Shown one piece after another: positions 16,229-25,347 of a stretch of DNA of 64,000 nucleotides (positions within the stretch are counted from its first letter, which is position 1; each line of letters starts with the position of its first letter). The notes beneath the pieces were generated by a model, which had not been told where the DNA came from, ran no database searches, and saw only the letters and a program-made list of their open reading frames with translations. The position numbers and the translations under genes were made by a program. The stretch covers positions 51,832 through 115,831 of the forward strand of contig JAVKTQ010000012.1 in NCBI GenBank assembly GCA_031460455.1. The letters are read 5' to 3'. The stretch comes from Sporomusaceae bacterium. GTDB lineage: Bacteria > Bacillota > Negativicutes > Sporomusales > UBA7701.

Positions 16229-17229
16229 TCGGACCTTCCCCGGTCGGCAAAATTAACGCCCGCATCGCCGGCCTCGGCATGTACGCGCCGGAAAAGATTC
16301 TCACAAGTTCCGAATTGGCCCGGCAGTTGGATATCTCCGAAGAGTGGATCACTTCCCGCGTCGGTGTCCGCGAACGGCATATCGCCGCTGCGGGCGAGGC
16401 TGCGTCAGCCATGGGCGCCGTCGCCGCCGAACGGGCGATGGCGGCTGCCGGCATCTCTCCGGGTGATGTCGATCTGCTCATCGTCGCAACACAAACGCCT
16501 GATCGGCAGATACCCTCCTCGGCCTGCATCCTTCAGCGGCGGCTGGGACTGTCCAATGCCGCGGCTTTCGACCTGAACGCCGCCTGCTCAGGCTTTGTCT
16601 ACGCTGCAACTGTAGCCAGCCAGTTCATCGCCGCCGGCGCTTATCGCAACATCCTGGTCGTCGGCGCCGATGTCGTGACGCGTATCATCGATTGGACCGA
16701 TTTATCAACCTGCATTTTGATCGGCGACGGCGCCGGCGCAGCCGTGTTGCAGCCAACGACGCCGGATAAAGGAATCCTTGCCTGGAAGCTGGGAGCCGAC
16801 GGTAGCGGCGCCGACTTTTTAACAATTCCGGCCGGTGGGTCGGAAATGCCGCTGACCCACGAATTACTGGACACCAACCTCGGCACTGTAGTTATGAATG
16901 GTCAGGAAGTATTCATGTTCGCCCTGCGCACCGTTCCGGCCATCACGGCCGAGGTGCTGGAAATGGCAGGGCTGTCGCTTGAGGATGTTTCTTTGTTCAT
17001 ACCTCATCAGGCAAACAGCCATATCCTCGAGGCCGTAGCCCGCAGAATGGACCTTCCCGAGGAAAAACTGATGATGAATGTCGATCGCTATGGCAATACG
17101 GTCGCCGCATCGGTCCCCATCGCGCTTTACGAGGCCGTGGAGGGCGGGCGGATAAAATCCGGCGATATTGTCGTCCTCGCGGGGTTCGGCGCCGGACTGA
17201 CCTGGGGCGCCGTTGTCATGCGCTGGTAA
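16225..17229 (+). CDS. KAS III-type 3-oxoacyl-ACP synthase (second copy)
   Basis: This is a 334-residue FabH-family enzyme with catalytic residues C121 (AACSGF), H261 (IPHQAN) and N291 (YGNTVAAS). It overlaps the previous gene by 4 nt. It is clearly homologous to the copy at 12844 (shared DWTD, LGADGSG, NGQEVF and FGAGLTWG segments) but not a recent duplicate. Two KAS III enzymes in one operon may prefer different primers, or one may work as an acyl-transferring enzyme, as in some secondary-metabolite pathways. The choice cannot be made from sequence alone. Confidence 0.93.
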   Translation: MIGPSPVGKINARIAGLGMYAPEKILTSSELARQLDISEEWITSRVGVRERHIAAAGEAASAMGAVAAERAMAAAGISPGDVDLLIVATQTPDRQIPSSACILQRRLGLSNAAAFDLNAACSGFVYAATVASQFIAAGAYRNILVVGADVVTRIIDWTDLSTCILIGDGAGAAVLQPTTPDKGILAWKLGADGSGADFLTIPAGGSEMPLTHELLDTNLGTVVMNGQEVFMFALRTVPAITAEVLEMAGLSLEDVSLFIPHQANSHILEAVARRMDLPEEKLMMNVDRYGNTVAASVPIALYEAVEGGRIKSGDIVVLAGFGAGLTWGAVVMRW

Positions 17230-17287
17230 CGATAAGACCGAGTACGTAAGAATTCGCCGGTAAAACACATAGAAACGCAGAGGCCTT

Positions 17288-18667
17288 ATGCAACAACAAA
17301 TCGACCTTGGGTCCGGGAAGGTTTCGACGGTGATTTTCCGGTTCGCCGTCCCCCTGATGGTGTCGCTGTTTTTCCAGAACTTATACGCTTATGTCGATAC
17401 GGTATTCGTTTCCTGGCTGGGGGCGGAGGCGCTGGCGGCCGTTTCGCTGACCGTGCCGCTGACTTACCTGGCGCTGTCGCTGGCCAAGGGGGCTTCGTTC
17501 GGCAGTGTCGTCCTGATAAGCTACGCCCGCGGGCAAGGCGACGAGGAGGACGGGCGGGCGATCGCCAGGGCCCTGCTGCCGCTGATGACGCTGTTGATGG
17601 CGGTTTTCGCGCCGCTTTTGTCGGCCGATCTGTGCCGGGCCTTTTACGGTTTTCTCGGCGCGACAGACGCCGTGGCCGCGGCGGGGATCGGCTTTACGGC
17701 CTGGCTGGTGGCCGGGTTCCCGGTGATGGGGTATGTATTTACCGTCGAGGCGCTGTTCATGGCCCGCGGCGACACTATGACGCCGATGAAGGGGCAGATA
17801 CTGGGTAATGTGTTCAACGTTTGCCTTGACCCGCTGTTCATGTTCGTTTTCGGTTGGGGCGTGACCGGGGCGGCGATCGCCACTTTCACCGGTCAGCTGG
17901 TGGCGGCGGCGTACCTGCGGCGGCGACTGGCGGTGCAGCAGGGGGAAAGGCCGGGTTTGACGCTGCCGGCCGGGGTGGCGCGGCTGTGGCGGCAAATTCT
18001 GGGCCAGGGCGTCTTTATAACGGTGGCTTATCTTGTAAGCCCGGTGGGCCTGATGCTGCTGAATATGATCCTGGCCCGGTTCGGCCCGTTGGCCATCGGC
18101 GCCTGGAACCTGATGTCGCGCACCGAGATGATGGTGCTGCTGCCGATAATGGGTTTGAGCAACGCGCTGGCCGCGTTCGTAAGCTTTAACTTCGGCCGGG
18201 GCGATTATGGGCGGATACGCGAGGGACTGGCTTTTTTCTTTAAATTTGCGCTGGCCATCGTGGCGCCGACGATGGTCGTGTTTTCGGTTTTCCCGCGCGA
18301 GCTGACGGCTATTTTCCGGCCGGCGCCGGCGCTGGTGGAATTGGGAAGCGCGGCGCTTGCGGCGTCGGCGGTGGCGGTGTTGTTCATGCCCGCGTTGTTC
18401 GCGCTGAACGGTCTGGCGCAGGGGTTCCGGCGTCCGGCCTTTATGCTGGCGATAGGTTTGGTGTATATTATCGCGGCCCGCGTGCCGCTTGCTTATTTAT
18501 TTGCCGCCCACTGGGGCGAGCGGGGCGTGTTCTGGAGCCATCCCGCCGCCGCCATTCTGGCCGGCGCGCTGGCGCTGGCGCTGTCTGCGCGGCTGCTGGC
18601 CGACTGCCGGCGCAGTTTGGCGGCCGCCGCGGCGGCGAACGGGAAAGGAGCTTCAATCGATGGGTGA
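17288..18667 (+). CDS. MATE-family efflux transporter
   Basis: This 459-residue membrane protein has about twelve hydrophobic segments in two homologous halves, typical of multidrug and toxin extrusion transporters. The first half has FRFAVPLMVSLFFQNLYAYV and later FMARGDTMTPMKGQILGNVFN, both characteristic of the family. It exports small, often cationic or amphipathic molecules against Na+ or H+. Inside this acyl cluster it is the natural candidate for exporting the product. Its last 8 bases overlap the start of the third GNAT-like gene. Confidence 0.93.
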   Translation: MQQQIDLGSGKVSTVIFRFAVPLMVSLFFQNLYAYVDTVFVSWLGAEALAAVSLTVPLTYLALSLAKGASFGSVVLISYARGQGDEEDGRAIARALLPLMTLLMAVFAPLLSADLCRAFYGFLGATDAVAAAGIGFTAWLVAGFPVMGYVFTVEALFMARGDTMTPMKGQILGNVFNVCLDPLFMFVFGWGVTGAAIATFTGQLVAAAYLRRRLAVQQGERPGLTLPAGVARLWRQILGQGVFITVAYLVSPVGLMLLNMILARFGPLAIGAWNLMSRTEMMVLLPIMGLSNALAAFVSFNFGRGDYGRIREGLAFFFKFALAIVAPTMVVFSVFPRELTAIFRPAPALVELGSAALAASAVAVLFMPALFALNGLAQGFRRPAFMLAIGLVYIIAARVPLAYLFAAHWGERGVFWSHPAAAILAGALALALSARLLADCRRSLAAAAAANGKGASIDG

Positions 18668-19703
18668 TGAGAACACGGTCGTCCCTGGCGACGATCCGTC
18701 GCCGCCGGAGATCGACATTTTCCGGCCGGCCGACGCCGCCGGGGCGGCCGCCCTGTACCGGGCGGTTTACGGCGACAATTATCCGGTCGGCGACGTGTAT
18801 GACCCGCAGAAGCTCATCAGCCAGGACGAAAGCGGCGAGGCTTACCGGGCGGTGGCCCGGACGGGTGCCGGCGAGGTGGTCGGCCACATCGCCCTGTACC
18901 GTTCCTCGCCACCCAACCGCAACCTGTACGAGATCGGCCAGATGATGGTCAGACAGGATCACCGGGTCGGCCCGCTGGCCAGCCGGCTGTTCGCGTATGC
19001 GCTGGCCGAGCTGCCGGCCAGCCACGATATCGAGCAGTTGTGGGGGGAGGCGGTCTGCAACCACCTTGTCACCCAGCAGATGTCCGCTGACGGCGGTTTT
19101 CTGCCGGCGGCCCTCGAGGTCGATCTGATGCCGGCCGAGGCTTATACCAGGGCGTTCGCGCGGCCTCTGGACACGGTGGGACGGGTGGCGACGCTGGCAT
19201 TGTTCCGGGCGTTCAGAGCCAAGCCGCAGACGATCTATCTGCCGCCGATGTATGAAGAGGCGCTTGGGTTCGTATATTCGCTGTTCGCGTTCGGGCACAG
19301 TTTCGAGGTTTCCCGCCAGGAGCCGCCGGCCGACGTATCGACCCGCGGCCGGACGGAGGTTTTCGCTGCCGCCGGCGTGGCGCGGTTTACTTTATCGGCC
19401 GCCGGCCGCGATTTGGCCGCCTATATCGCGGAAGCCGAGGGGCGGGCGCGGGCCGGGGGAACCGTCGTCTTCCAGGTCTATTGTCCGCTGACGTGGCCGT
19501 GGGCCGGGGCGGTTGCCGGTATTCTCCGCCGCCAGGGCTATTTCTTCGGCGGCGCTCTGCCCCGCTGGTTCGACGACGACGGGCTGCTGATGCAGAAGGT
19601 GCTGGCCGAGCCCGACTTCGACGGGATTTTCCTTTACCGGAAACCGGCTAAAAGGCTGCTGGATTATGTCAGACAGGACTGGCTGGCCGTCCGCGAGAGA
19701 TAA
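18660..19703 (+). CDS. GNAT-like protein of the acyl cluster, paralogue 3
   Basis: This 347-residue third member of the family starts at ATG 18660 with AAAGGAG about 10 nt upstream, overlapping the MATE gene by 8 nt. Shared features are LYRAVYGDNYPVGDVYDPQ near the N-terminus and the C-terminal GYFFGGALPRWFDDDG signature. The second half of that signature has drifted (DDDG for GSDG), so its substrate may differ from the other two. Coupling to the transporter suggests a role late in the pathway. No named function can be assigned. Confidence 0.75.
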   Translation: MGDENTVVPGDDPSPPEIDIFRPADAAGAAALYRAVYGDNYPVGDVYDPQKLISQDESGEAYRAVARTGAGEVVGHIALYRSSPPNRNLYEIGQMMVRQDHRVGPLASRLFAYALAELPASHDIEQLWGEAVCNHLVTQQMSADGGFLPAALEVDLMPAEAYTRAFARPLDTVGRVATLALFRAFRAKPQTIYLPPMYEEALGFVYSLFAFGHSFEVSRQEPPADVSTRGRTEVFAAAGVARFTLSAAGRDLAAYIAEAEGRARAGGTVVFQVYCPLTWPWAGAVAGILRRQGYFFGGALPRWFDDDGLLMQKVLAEPDFDGIFLYRKPAKRLLDYVRQDWLAVRER

Positions 19704-19730
19704 AACTGCGACCGCCCGGTTGCGGAAAGG

Positions 19731-21377
19731 GTGAGTGCTATCAGCTTCAAGACTCTCGGCGCCATGCTGTCCGCCCAGGCCGGGGCGCGGGCCGACAAGC
19801 CGGCGCTTATCTGCCGCCACGGCCAGGAAATCCATACATTCGGCGAGCTTGAGGGCAGCGCCCGCCGGGTGGCGGCCGCCCTGCTGGCCCTGGGCGCGGC
19901 GCGCGGCGAGAACGCCGCTCTCTGGGCCCCGAATATGACGGCGTATATGGGGATAGCGTTCGGCTGCGCCAAGGCCGGCGTGCCCCTGGTGCTGGTGAAC
20001 ACCAACTTCCGGACTTACGAACTGGAGCAGGTGCTGCGCCAGACCGAGGCGGCCACGCTGTTCATTGCCGACGGCGCCGGCCGGCCGGGGGAGTTCCCGG
20101 AAGCGCTCGGGGAGCTCTGCCCCGAGCTCGCGGGTGCGGTTGCCGGCCGGGTGGCGGCCGCCCGCCTGCCCTATTTGCGCCGCGTCGTCTTCCTTGGCGA
20201 AGAAAGCCGGCCGGGGATGTTTTCCTGGCCGGAGTTCCTGGCGCTGGCGGACGACGCCGACGAGGCGCTGGTCGCCGCCCGCGAGGCGGCGGTCACGGCT
20301 GAAGATGTCTTCGCCATCCTGCTTACTTCGGGAACGACCGGCACTCCCAAGGGGGCCATGCTTACCCACGCCAACTTCGCTTATGTTGCCGCGGCGGTGG
20401 GGGAGGGACTGGGGCTGACGCCGGCCGACAGGCTGTGCATCCCTTTGCCCTTTTTCCACGCGTACGGTCTTGGGATGGTGATGGCCGCGGTCGCCACCGG
20501 GGCTGCCGTGGCGCCGCTGGACCGCTTCCGGGCGCCGGAACTGCTGGCGACGATCGAGGACTGCCGCTGCACGATGGTTTTCGGCACGCCGACGATGTTC
20601 GTGGCCGCTCTGGAGGAGCTGGCCAGCCGCGAGTACGACCTGTCTTCCCTGCGGGGGGGCAATACGGCCGGCGCTTTTTGCCCCCCGGAACTGGCCACGG
20701 CGGTCATCGACAAGCTGGGGGTGCGGGAGTTCGGCGTCTTTTTCGGCATGACCGAGTCTTATTGTACGATAAACCGGCCGGAGGACCCGACGGGCCGCCG
20801 TATCGGCACAATCGGCCGGGCGATGCCGGGCATGGAGATCAGGGTGGTCGACCCGCGGACGGGCCGGGAGGCGCCGGCCGGCGCGGCGGGCGAGTTTTGC
20901 ATGCGCGGCCCGGCGGTTATGAAGGGCTACTACAAAATGCCGGAAGCTACCGCGCTGGCCATCGACGCCGAGGGCTGGCTGCATAGCGGCGACCTGGCTC
21001 AGGCCGACGCCGGAGGCTATTATTGCATAACCGGGCGGATAAAGGATATGATCATCCGCGGCGGGGAGAACATCCACCCCGCGGAAATCGAAGAATTCCT
21101 TTTCACCCACCCCAAGGTGGCCGACGCCCAGGTGGTGGGCGTTCCCTGCGACTACTACGGCGAGGATGTGGTGGCCTTTGTCCGTCTCAAGGCGGGTTGC
21201 ACCGCGACGTCGCTGGAGCTCAAGCGTTATTGCCGCGAACGCATCGCCCTCACCAAGGTGCCGGCCAAGTTTTTCTTTGTCGACCGGTACCCCCTGACCG
21301 CCAGCGGCAAGGTCCGGAAGTTCCGGCTGCGGGAGATGGCCGCCCGACTGCTGGCCGCAGATGGGCAGAAGGGCTGA
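19731..21377 (+). CDS. Acyl-activating enzyme (AMP-forming acyl-CoA/ACP synthetase)
   Basis: This 548-residue ANL-superfamily ligase starts at GTG 19731. It has the P-loop-like TSGTTGTPKGAMLTH motif, the aromatic/Glu block FGMTESYCTINRPED, the hinge and A8 region GRIKDMIIRGGENIHPAEIE, and the catalytic Lys region TASGKVRKFRL. Such enzymes adenylate a carboxylic acid and transfer it to CoA or to a carrier protein. The following ACP gene, 62 bp downstream, makes loading onto ACP attractive. It probably supplies the acyl unit for the KAS III and transferase steps. Confidence 0.92.
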   Translation: MSAISFKTLGAMLSAQAGARADKPALICRHGQEIHTFGELEGSARRVAAALLALGAARGENAALWAPNMTAYMGIAFGCAKAGVPLVLVNTNFRTYELEQVLRQTEAATLFIADGAGRPGEFPEALGELCPELAGAVAGRVAAARLPYLRRVVFLGEESRPGMFSWPEFLALADDADEALVAAREAAVTAEDVFAILLTSGTTGTPKGAMLTHANFAYVAAAVGEGLGLTPADRLCIPLPFFHAYGLGMVMAAVATGAAVAPLDRFRAPELLATIEDCRCTMVFGTPTMFVAALEELASREYDLSSLRGGNTAGAFCPPELATAVIDKLGVREFGVFFGMTESYCTINRPEDPTGRRIGTIGRAMPGMEIRVVDPRTGREAPAGAAGEFCMRGPAVMKGYYKMPEATALAIDAEGWLHSGDLAQADAGGYYCITGRIKDMIIRGGENIHPAEIEEFLFTHPKVADAQVVGVPCDYYGEDVVAFVRLKAGCTATSLELKRYCRERIALTKVPAKFFFVDRYPLTASGKVRKFRLREMAARLLAADGQKG

Positions 21378-21439
21378 GTGGTTTCCGCCGGCAGCGGGGA
21401 CAAGGCGCAATCCGTGGTTATTTAGTTAGGAGGATAGGT

Positions 21440-21685
21440 GTGGATAAACAGCAGATCGAAAACCTGACGAGGAATATCGTCGCCAAACGTCTGCCGCAGG
21501 TAAGTCCTGACAGAATTACGCCCGACGCCGAATTCGCCGCCCTCGGGGTCGATTCGCTGGCGCTTAGCTGGATGCTCGCCGATATTGAGGACACCTTCGA
21601 TATCGAGATGCGGATCGGCGATTCCCTGAAGCTGAAAAATTTGGCCGCTGTGGTGGATTATGTCGCAAAGCGATTGGCGGAGTAA
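21440..21685 (+). CDS. Acyl carrier protein (second copy)
   Basis: This 81-residue carrier protein starts with GTG at 21440, 6 nt after a TAGGAGG. The prosthetic group site is the Ser in ALGVDSLALS (S39). The four-helix pattern with acidic helix II (ADIEDTFDIEM) is typical. It follows the ligase gene directly and overlaps the start of the molybdenum hydroxylase gene by 26 nt. It differs from the first ACP, so the cluster seems to use two dedicated carriers. Confidence 0.92.
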   Translation: MDKQQIENLTRNIVAKRLPQVSPDRITPDAEFAALGVDSLALSWMLADIEDTFDIEMRIGDSLKLKNLAAVVDYVAKRLAE

Positions 21686-24017
21686 CCGGCCCCCGGCCGG
21701 CGGCGTGCAGGAGATCGGCCGGGTTGCCCCCAGGGCGGATGCCGCCGCGAAGGTGACCGGGGCGGAGCGGTACGCGGCCGACTACTACCCGGAGAATTAT
21801 GTGTGGGCAGGCGTGAAGCGGGCCGGGGTGCCCCACGCCCGCATTGCGGGTATCGACACGGCGGCCGCCCGCGCGCTGCCGGGCGTGGTGGCGGTGCTGA
21901 CCCACAAGGACATCGGCGGGAAGAACCGCCTGGGGATATTCGAGAAGGACCAGCCCATCCTGGCCGATACCTTTGTGCGCCACTGCGGCGACGCGGTGGC
22001 GCTGGCGGTGGCCGAGACGAAGGAGGCGCTGGCGGCGGCGCTGGCGGCCGTCAGGGTCGATTATGAACAGCTGCCGGCGGTGTTCACGCCGGAGGAGGCT
22101 CTCGTCGCCGGCGCGCCGCTTGTCCACGTCGGCCGGCCGGGCGGCAATCTCCTGAAGGAGAGCGAGATTGTTTTCGGTCAGGCCGGCGAGGCGCTGGCCG
22201 CCTGCCGCCATACCGCGGAGCTGACGGTAGAGCTGGGCTGGCAGGAGCACGCTTTTCTCGAGACGCAGGCCGGGGTCGCCTGGCAGGAGGTTGACGGCAG
22301 TCTGACGATTGTCGCTTCCACCCAGACGCCTTTCCGCGACCGCCTGGAGGTGGCCGAAGCCATAGGCCTGACTCCAGACCGGATACGGGTGACCGCACCT
22401 TACCTGGGCGGCGGCTTCGGCGGCAAGGACGGCGTCACGGTGCAGGGTTTCCTGGCGCTGGCCGCTCTCCACAGCGGCGGCCGGCCGGTGAAGATGTGGT
22501 TTTCGCGGGAAGAGAGCATCCTGGCCGGTACGAAGCGCCACCCGGCGACGGTAACCTACAGGCTTGGCTGCGACGCGGACGGCATTATCCAGGGGCTGGA
22601 CTGCCGGCTGGTGTTCGATACCGGCGCATACGCATCGCTGGGGACGGAGGTTTTCGCCCTGGCGCTCGAGCATGCCGGCGGCCCGTACCGGATAGCCAAC
22701 GCGACCGTGCGCGGCGCGGTGGTGTATACGAATAACCCGGTGGCGGGAGCTTTCCGTGGCTTCGGCGTGCCGCAGGCGGCGGCCGGGATGGAGCAGGCGC
22801 TGGACGAACTGGCGCGGGTAGGCGGTTTCGACCCGCTGGCCCTGCGGCTGCGGAACGTTGTCGGCCGCGGCGATGCGACGCCGACCGGGGTGGTGATCAG
22901 CCGGCCGGCCGGCATGCGGGAATGCCTGGAGACGGTGGAGCGGCATCCCCTGTGGCGGGAACGGCAGGCCTGGCGGGAGAGCGCGCCGCCTTTCAAGCGG
23001 CGGGGCATCGGCGTCGCCGCCGTTTATCACGGCATGGGCTTCGGCCCGGCGGTCGCCGACTACGCTAACGCTAAGCTGGAACTGACCGCCGACGGGCGGA
23101 TTATCGTGTGCGCCGGCGTGGCCGATATGGGCCAGGGTAACGCGACTACCTGCCTGCAGATCGTCAGCCACGCACTCGGCCAGCCTTACGAGGCGATGGA
23201 GCTGGTGCTGCCGGACACGGCCCGCACGCTGCCGTCGGCTTCGTCGTCGGCCAGCCGCACAACCTTCACGTACGGCAACGCTCTCGTCGGCGCCGCCGGG
23301 CTGCTGCGGGAGAGGATCCTGGCGAGGGGGGCGCTGCTGCTGTCCTTCCAGCTAATGGCGGCGGCGAACGCCGCGGATGTCGTCCTGCTCCCCGGCCGCA
23401 TTTTCCATGCGCCGTCGGGCCGCAGCATCCCGCTGAAGATGATCGCCGGCTTTATGGACGCCGCCGAGCGTACGGTTACATACAGCTACACCAGCCCGGT
23501 CAACACGCAGGTTATCCCGACCGGCGAAAATCTCAGGCTCCACGGTTATCCCCACCGGATATTTTCCTACGCCGTCAAGCTGGCCAGGGTGGAGATCGAT
23601 ACCCTGACCGGCGAGACGCGGGTGGGCGATTTTCTTAGCTGCGTCGAGGCCGGCCGGGTGCTGAACCCGCAGCTTTACGAGCAGCAGCTCCATGGCGGCG
23701 CTGTCCAGGGACTGGGCTACGCGCTGTTCGAGGATTTTGCCGTCGCCAGCGGGCGTATAGCGACCGGCGATTTGGCCACATACATCCTGCCTACGGCGGT
23801 CGACGTGCCGGATATGGAGGTCGTGAGCGTGCCGGTGTGCGAAGACGAAGGCCCCTTCGGCATGAAGGGGGTCGGCGAGATAAGCATAGACGGCGTGCTG
23901 CCGGCGGTGGCCAACGCGGTGGCCGAGGCGGCGGGCGCTCGCGTGACCGGCGGGACGCTGACGGCCGAGAAAATTCTGGCGGCTCTGCGGGCCGGCGGGC
24001 GGGAGGCGGCGCGATGA
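21660..24017 (+). CDS. Molybdenum hydroxylase large subunit (xanthine dehydrogenase family)
   Basis: This 785-residue molybdopterin-binding subunit has the family landmarks in order: N-terminal KVTGAERYAADYY, GGGFGGKDG, AFRGFGVPQAA, MGQGNATT and the final KGVGEISIDG containing the catalytic Glu. It forms a heterotrimer with the 2Fe-2S (24014) and FAD (24487) subunits that follow with 4- and 1-nt overlaps. These enzymes hydroxylate heterocycles, aromatic compounds or aldehydes with water as oxygen donor. The substrate is unknown. The gene overlaps the preceding ACP, so it may act in the acyl cluster. Confidence 0.92.
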   Translation: MSQSDWRSNRPPAGGVQEIGRVAPRADAAAKVTGAERYAADYYPENYVWAGVKRAGVPHARIAGIDTAAARALPGVVAVLTHKDIGGKNRLGIFEKDQPILADTFVRHCGDAVALAVAETKEALAAALAAVRVDYEQLPAVFTPEEALVAGAPLVHVGRPGGNLLKESEIVFGQAGEALAACRHTAELTVELGWQEHAFLETQAGVAWQEVDGSLTIVASTQTPFRDRLEVAEAIGLTPDRIRVTAPYLGGGFGGKDGVTVQGFLALAALHSGGRPVKMWFSREESILAGTKRHPATVTYRLGCDADGIIQGLDCRLVFDTGAYASLGTEVFALALEHAGGPYRIANATVRGAVVYTNNPVAGAFRGFGVPQAAAGMEQALDELARVGGFDPLALRLRNVVGRGDATPTGVVISRPAGMRECLETVERHPLWRERQAWRESAPPFKRRGIGVAAVYHGMGFGPAVADYANAKLELTADGRIIVCAGVADMGQGNATTCLQIVSHALGQPYEAMELVLPDTARTLPSASSSASRTTFTYGNALVGAAGLLRERILARGALLLSFQLMAAANAADVVLLPGRIFHAPSGRSIPLKMIAGFMDAAERTVTYSYTSPVNTQVIPTGENLRLHGYPHRIFSYAVKLARVEIDTLTGETRVGDFLSCVEAGRVLNPQLYEQQLHGGAVQGLGYALFEDFAVASGRIATGDLATYILPTAVDVPDMEVVSVPVCEDEGPFGMKGVGEISIDGVLPAVANAVAEAAGARVTGGTLTAEKILAALRAGGREAAR

Positions 24018-24487
24018 TCGTGCGGTTCATACTCAACGGCAAGGATGTAGCAATAGAGACAACGGCCGACCGGCGGGTGGTCGACCTGCTGCGCGAGGAC
24101 CTCGGGCTGACGGGCGTCAAGGAATGCTGCGGCGCGGGCGAATGCGGCGCCTGCACCATCCTGGTGGATGGCGAGAGCCGCCTGTCGTGCCTGCTGCTGG
24201 CCGCCCAGTTGGAGGGGCGCGACGTCCTGACGGCCGAGGGAGTGGCGACCGGCGACAGTCTGCATGTCGTCCAGCAGGCCTTTGTGGAGTGCGGCGCTGT
24301 ACAGTGCGGTTTTTGCAGCCCCGGTATGGTGCTGGCAACCCTCGACCTGCTGCGGCGAACCCCGTCGCCCACCAGGGAGGAGGCCCGCGCCGGCCTGAGC
24401 GGCAACCTATGCCGCTGCGGCAACTATCAAAAGATCGTCGACGCCGTTTTGGAAGCGGCTAGGCGGCTTCAAGGAGGGGCGGGCTGA
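24014..24487 (+). CDS. Molybdenum hydroxylase 2Fe-2S subunit
   Basis: This 157-residue small subunit has two iron-sulfur domains. The first is plant-ferredoxin-like with Cys in CCGAGECGACT and a later Cys in RLSCL. The second is helical, with QCGFCSPG and the NLCRCGNY motif near the C-terminus. It passes electrons from the Mo site to FAD. The start ATG overlaps the large-subunit stop by 4 nt (ATGA); the frame is open upstream but inside the large-subunit gene. Confidence 0.95.
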   Translation: MIVRFILNGKDVAIETTADRRVVDLLREDLGLTGVKECCGAGECGACTILVDGESRLSCLLLAAQLEGRDVLTAEGVATGDSLHVVQQAFVECGAVQCGFCSPGMVLATLDLLRRTPSPTREEARAGLSGNLCRCGNYQKIVDAVLEAARRLQGGAG

Positions 24488-25347
24488 TGAAGGTTTTCTT
24501 TCCCCGCGCGCTGCCCGAGCTGTGGCCGCTGATGGCGGAATATCCCGCAGGGGCCGTGCTGGCCGGCGGCACCGATTTCCTGGTAAAAATGCGGAAAAAC
24601 GGCGACAGGCCGCCGGCCCTGTTCGCTCTCGAGCGGCTGGCCGAGCTGCGGCAGATAGCCGTCCAAGGCGGCGAGCTCCATATCGGCGCCGCGGTGACGA
24701 TAAGCGAGCTGATGGCCGGCGATATCGTGCGCAAGGCCTTGCCGGCCCTGTGGCAGGCGGCCGCCGTTCTTGGGTCGCCGCCGGTGCGCCACAGCGCAAC
24801 GCTGGGCGGCAATGTCTGCACCGCTTCGCCGGCCGGCGATACGCTGGTGCCGCTTTACGTTTTCGATGCCGAGGTAACGGTCGCAAGCGCCGCCGGACGG
24901 CGACGGCTGCCGATCGGCGGCTTCATCGCCGGACCGGGGCGTACCGCCCTAGCTCCGGGGGAAATCGTCACCGGCGTCGTCGTGCCGCTGCCGCCTGCGG
25001 GCGCGTTTTCGGCTTACTACAAGGTCGGCAAGCGGCAGGCGATGGCGATTGCCGTGGCCAGTCTGGCCGTCTGCCTTGAGCAGGCCGGGGACGGTTCGGT
25101 GGAGAAGATCCGGTTGGCCTGGGGAAGTGTCGGGCCGACCGTGACTTCGCTGCCGGCGGTCGAAGCGTTTCTCCGCGGCAGGCGGCTGTCGCCGGCGGTC
25201 CTGCGGCAGGCCGGGGACATGGCCGCGGCGGCCGTGCGGCCGATCGACGATGTACGGGCCGGCGCCGACTACCGGCGCCAACTGGCCGGCAATCTGCTGT
25301 TGAAGATTGCCGCCGTGGGCGATCGCGAACAGGAGGATGGCCGATGA
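24487..25347 (+). CDS. Molybdenum hydroxylase FAD-binding subunit
   Basis: This 286-residue medium subunit shows the FAD-binding motif AGGTDFLVKMR near residue 27 and the conserved block VRHSATLGGNVCTASPAGD near residue 100, followed by a C-terminal CO-dehydrogenase flavoprotein-type domain. The gene overlaps its neighbour by 1 nt (TGATG) and ends overlapping the next gene by 4 nt. Together the three genes encode a complete enzyme of about 1,230 residues. Confidence 0.94.
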   Translation: MKVFFPRALPELWPLMAEYPAGAVLAGGTDFLVKMRKNGDRPPALFALERLAELRQIAVQGGELHIGAAVTISELMAGDIVRKALPALWQAAAVLGSPPVRHSATLGGNVCTASPAGDTLVPLYVFDAEVTVASAAGRRRLPIGGFIAGPGRTALAPGEIVTGVVVPLPPAGAFSAYYKVGKRQAMAIAVASLAVCLEQAGDGSVEKIRLAWGSVGPTVTSLPAVEAFLRGRRLSPAVLRQAGDMAAAAVRPIDDVRAGADYRRQLAGNLLLKIAAVGDREQEDGR

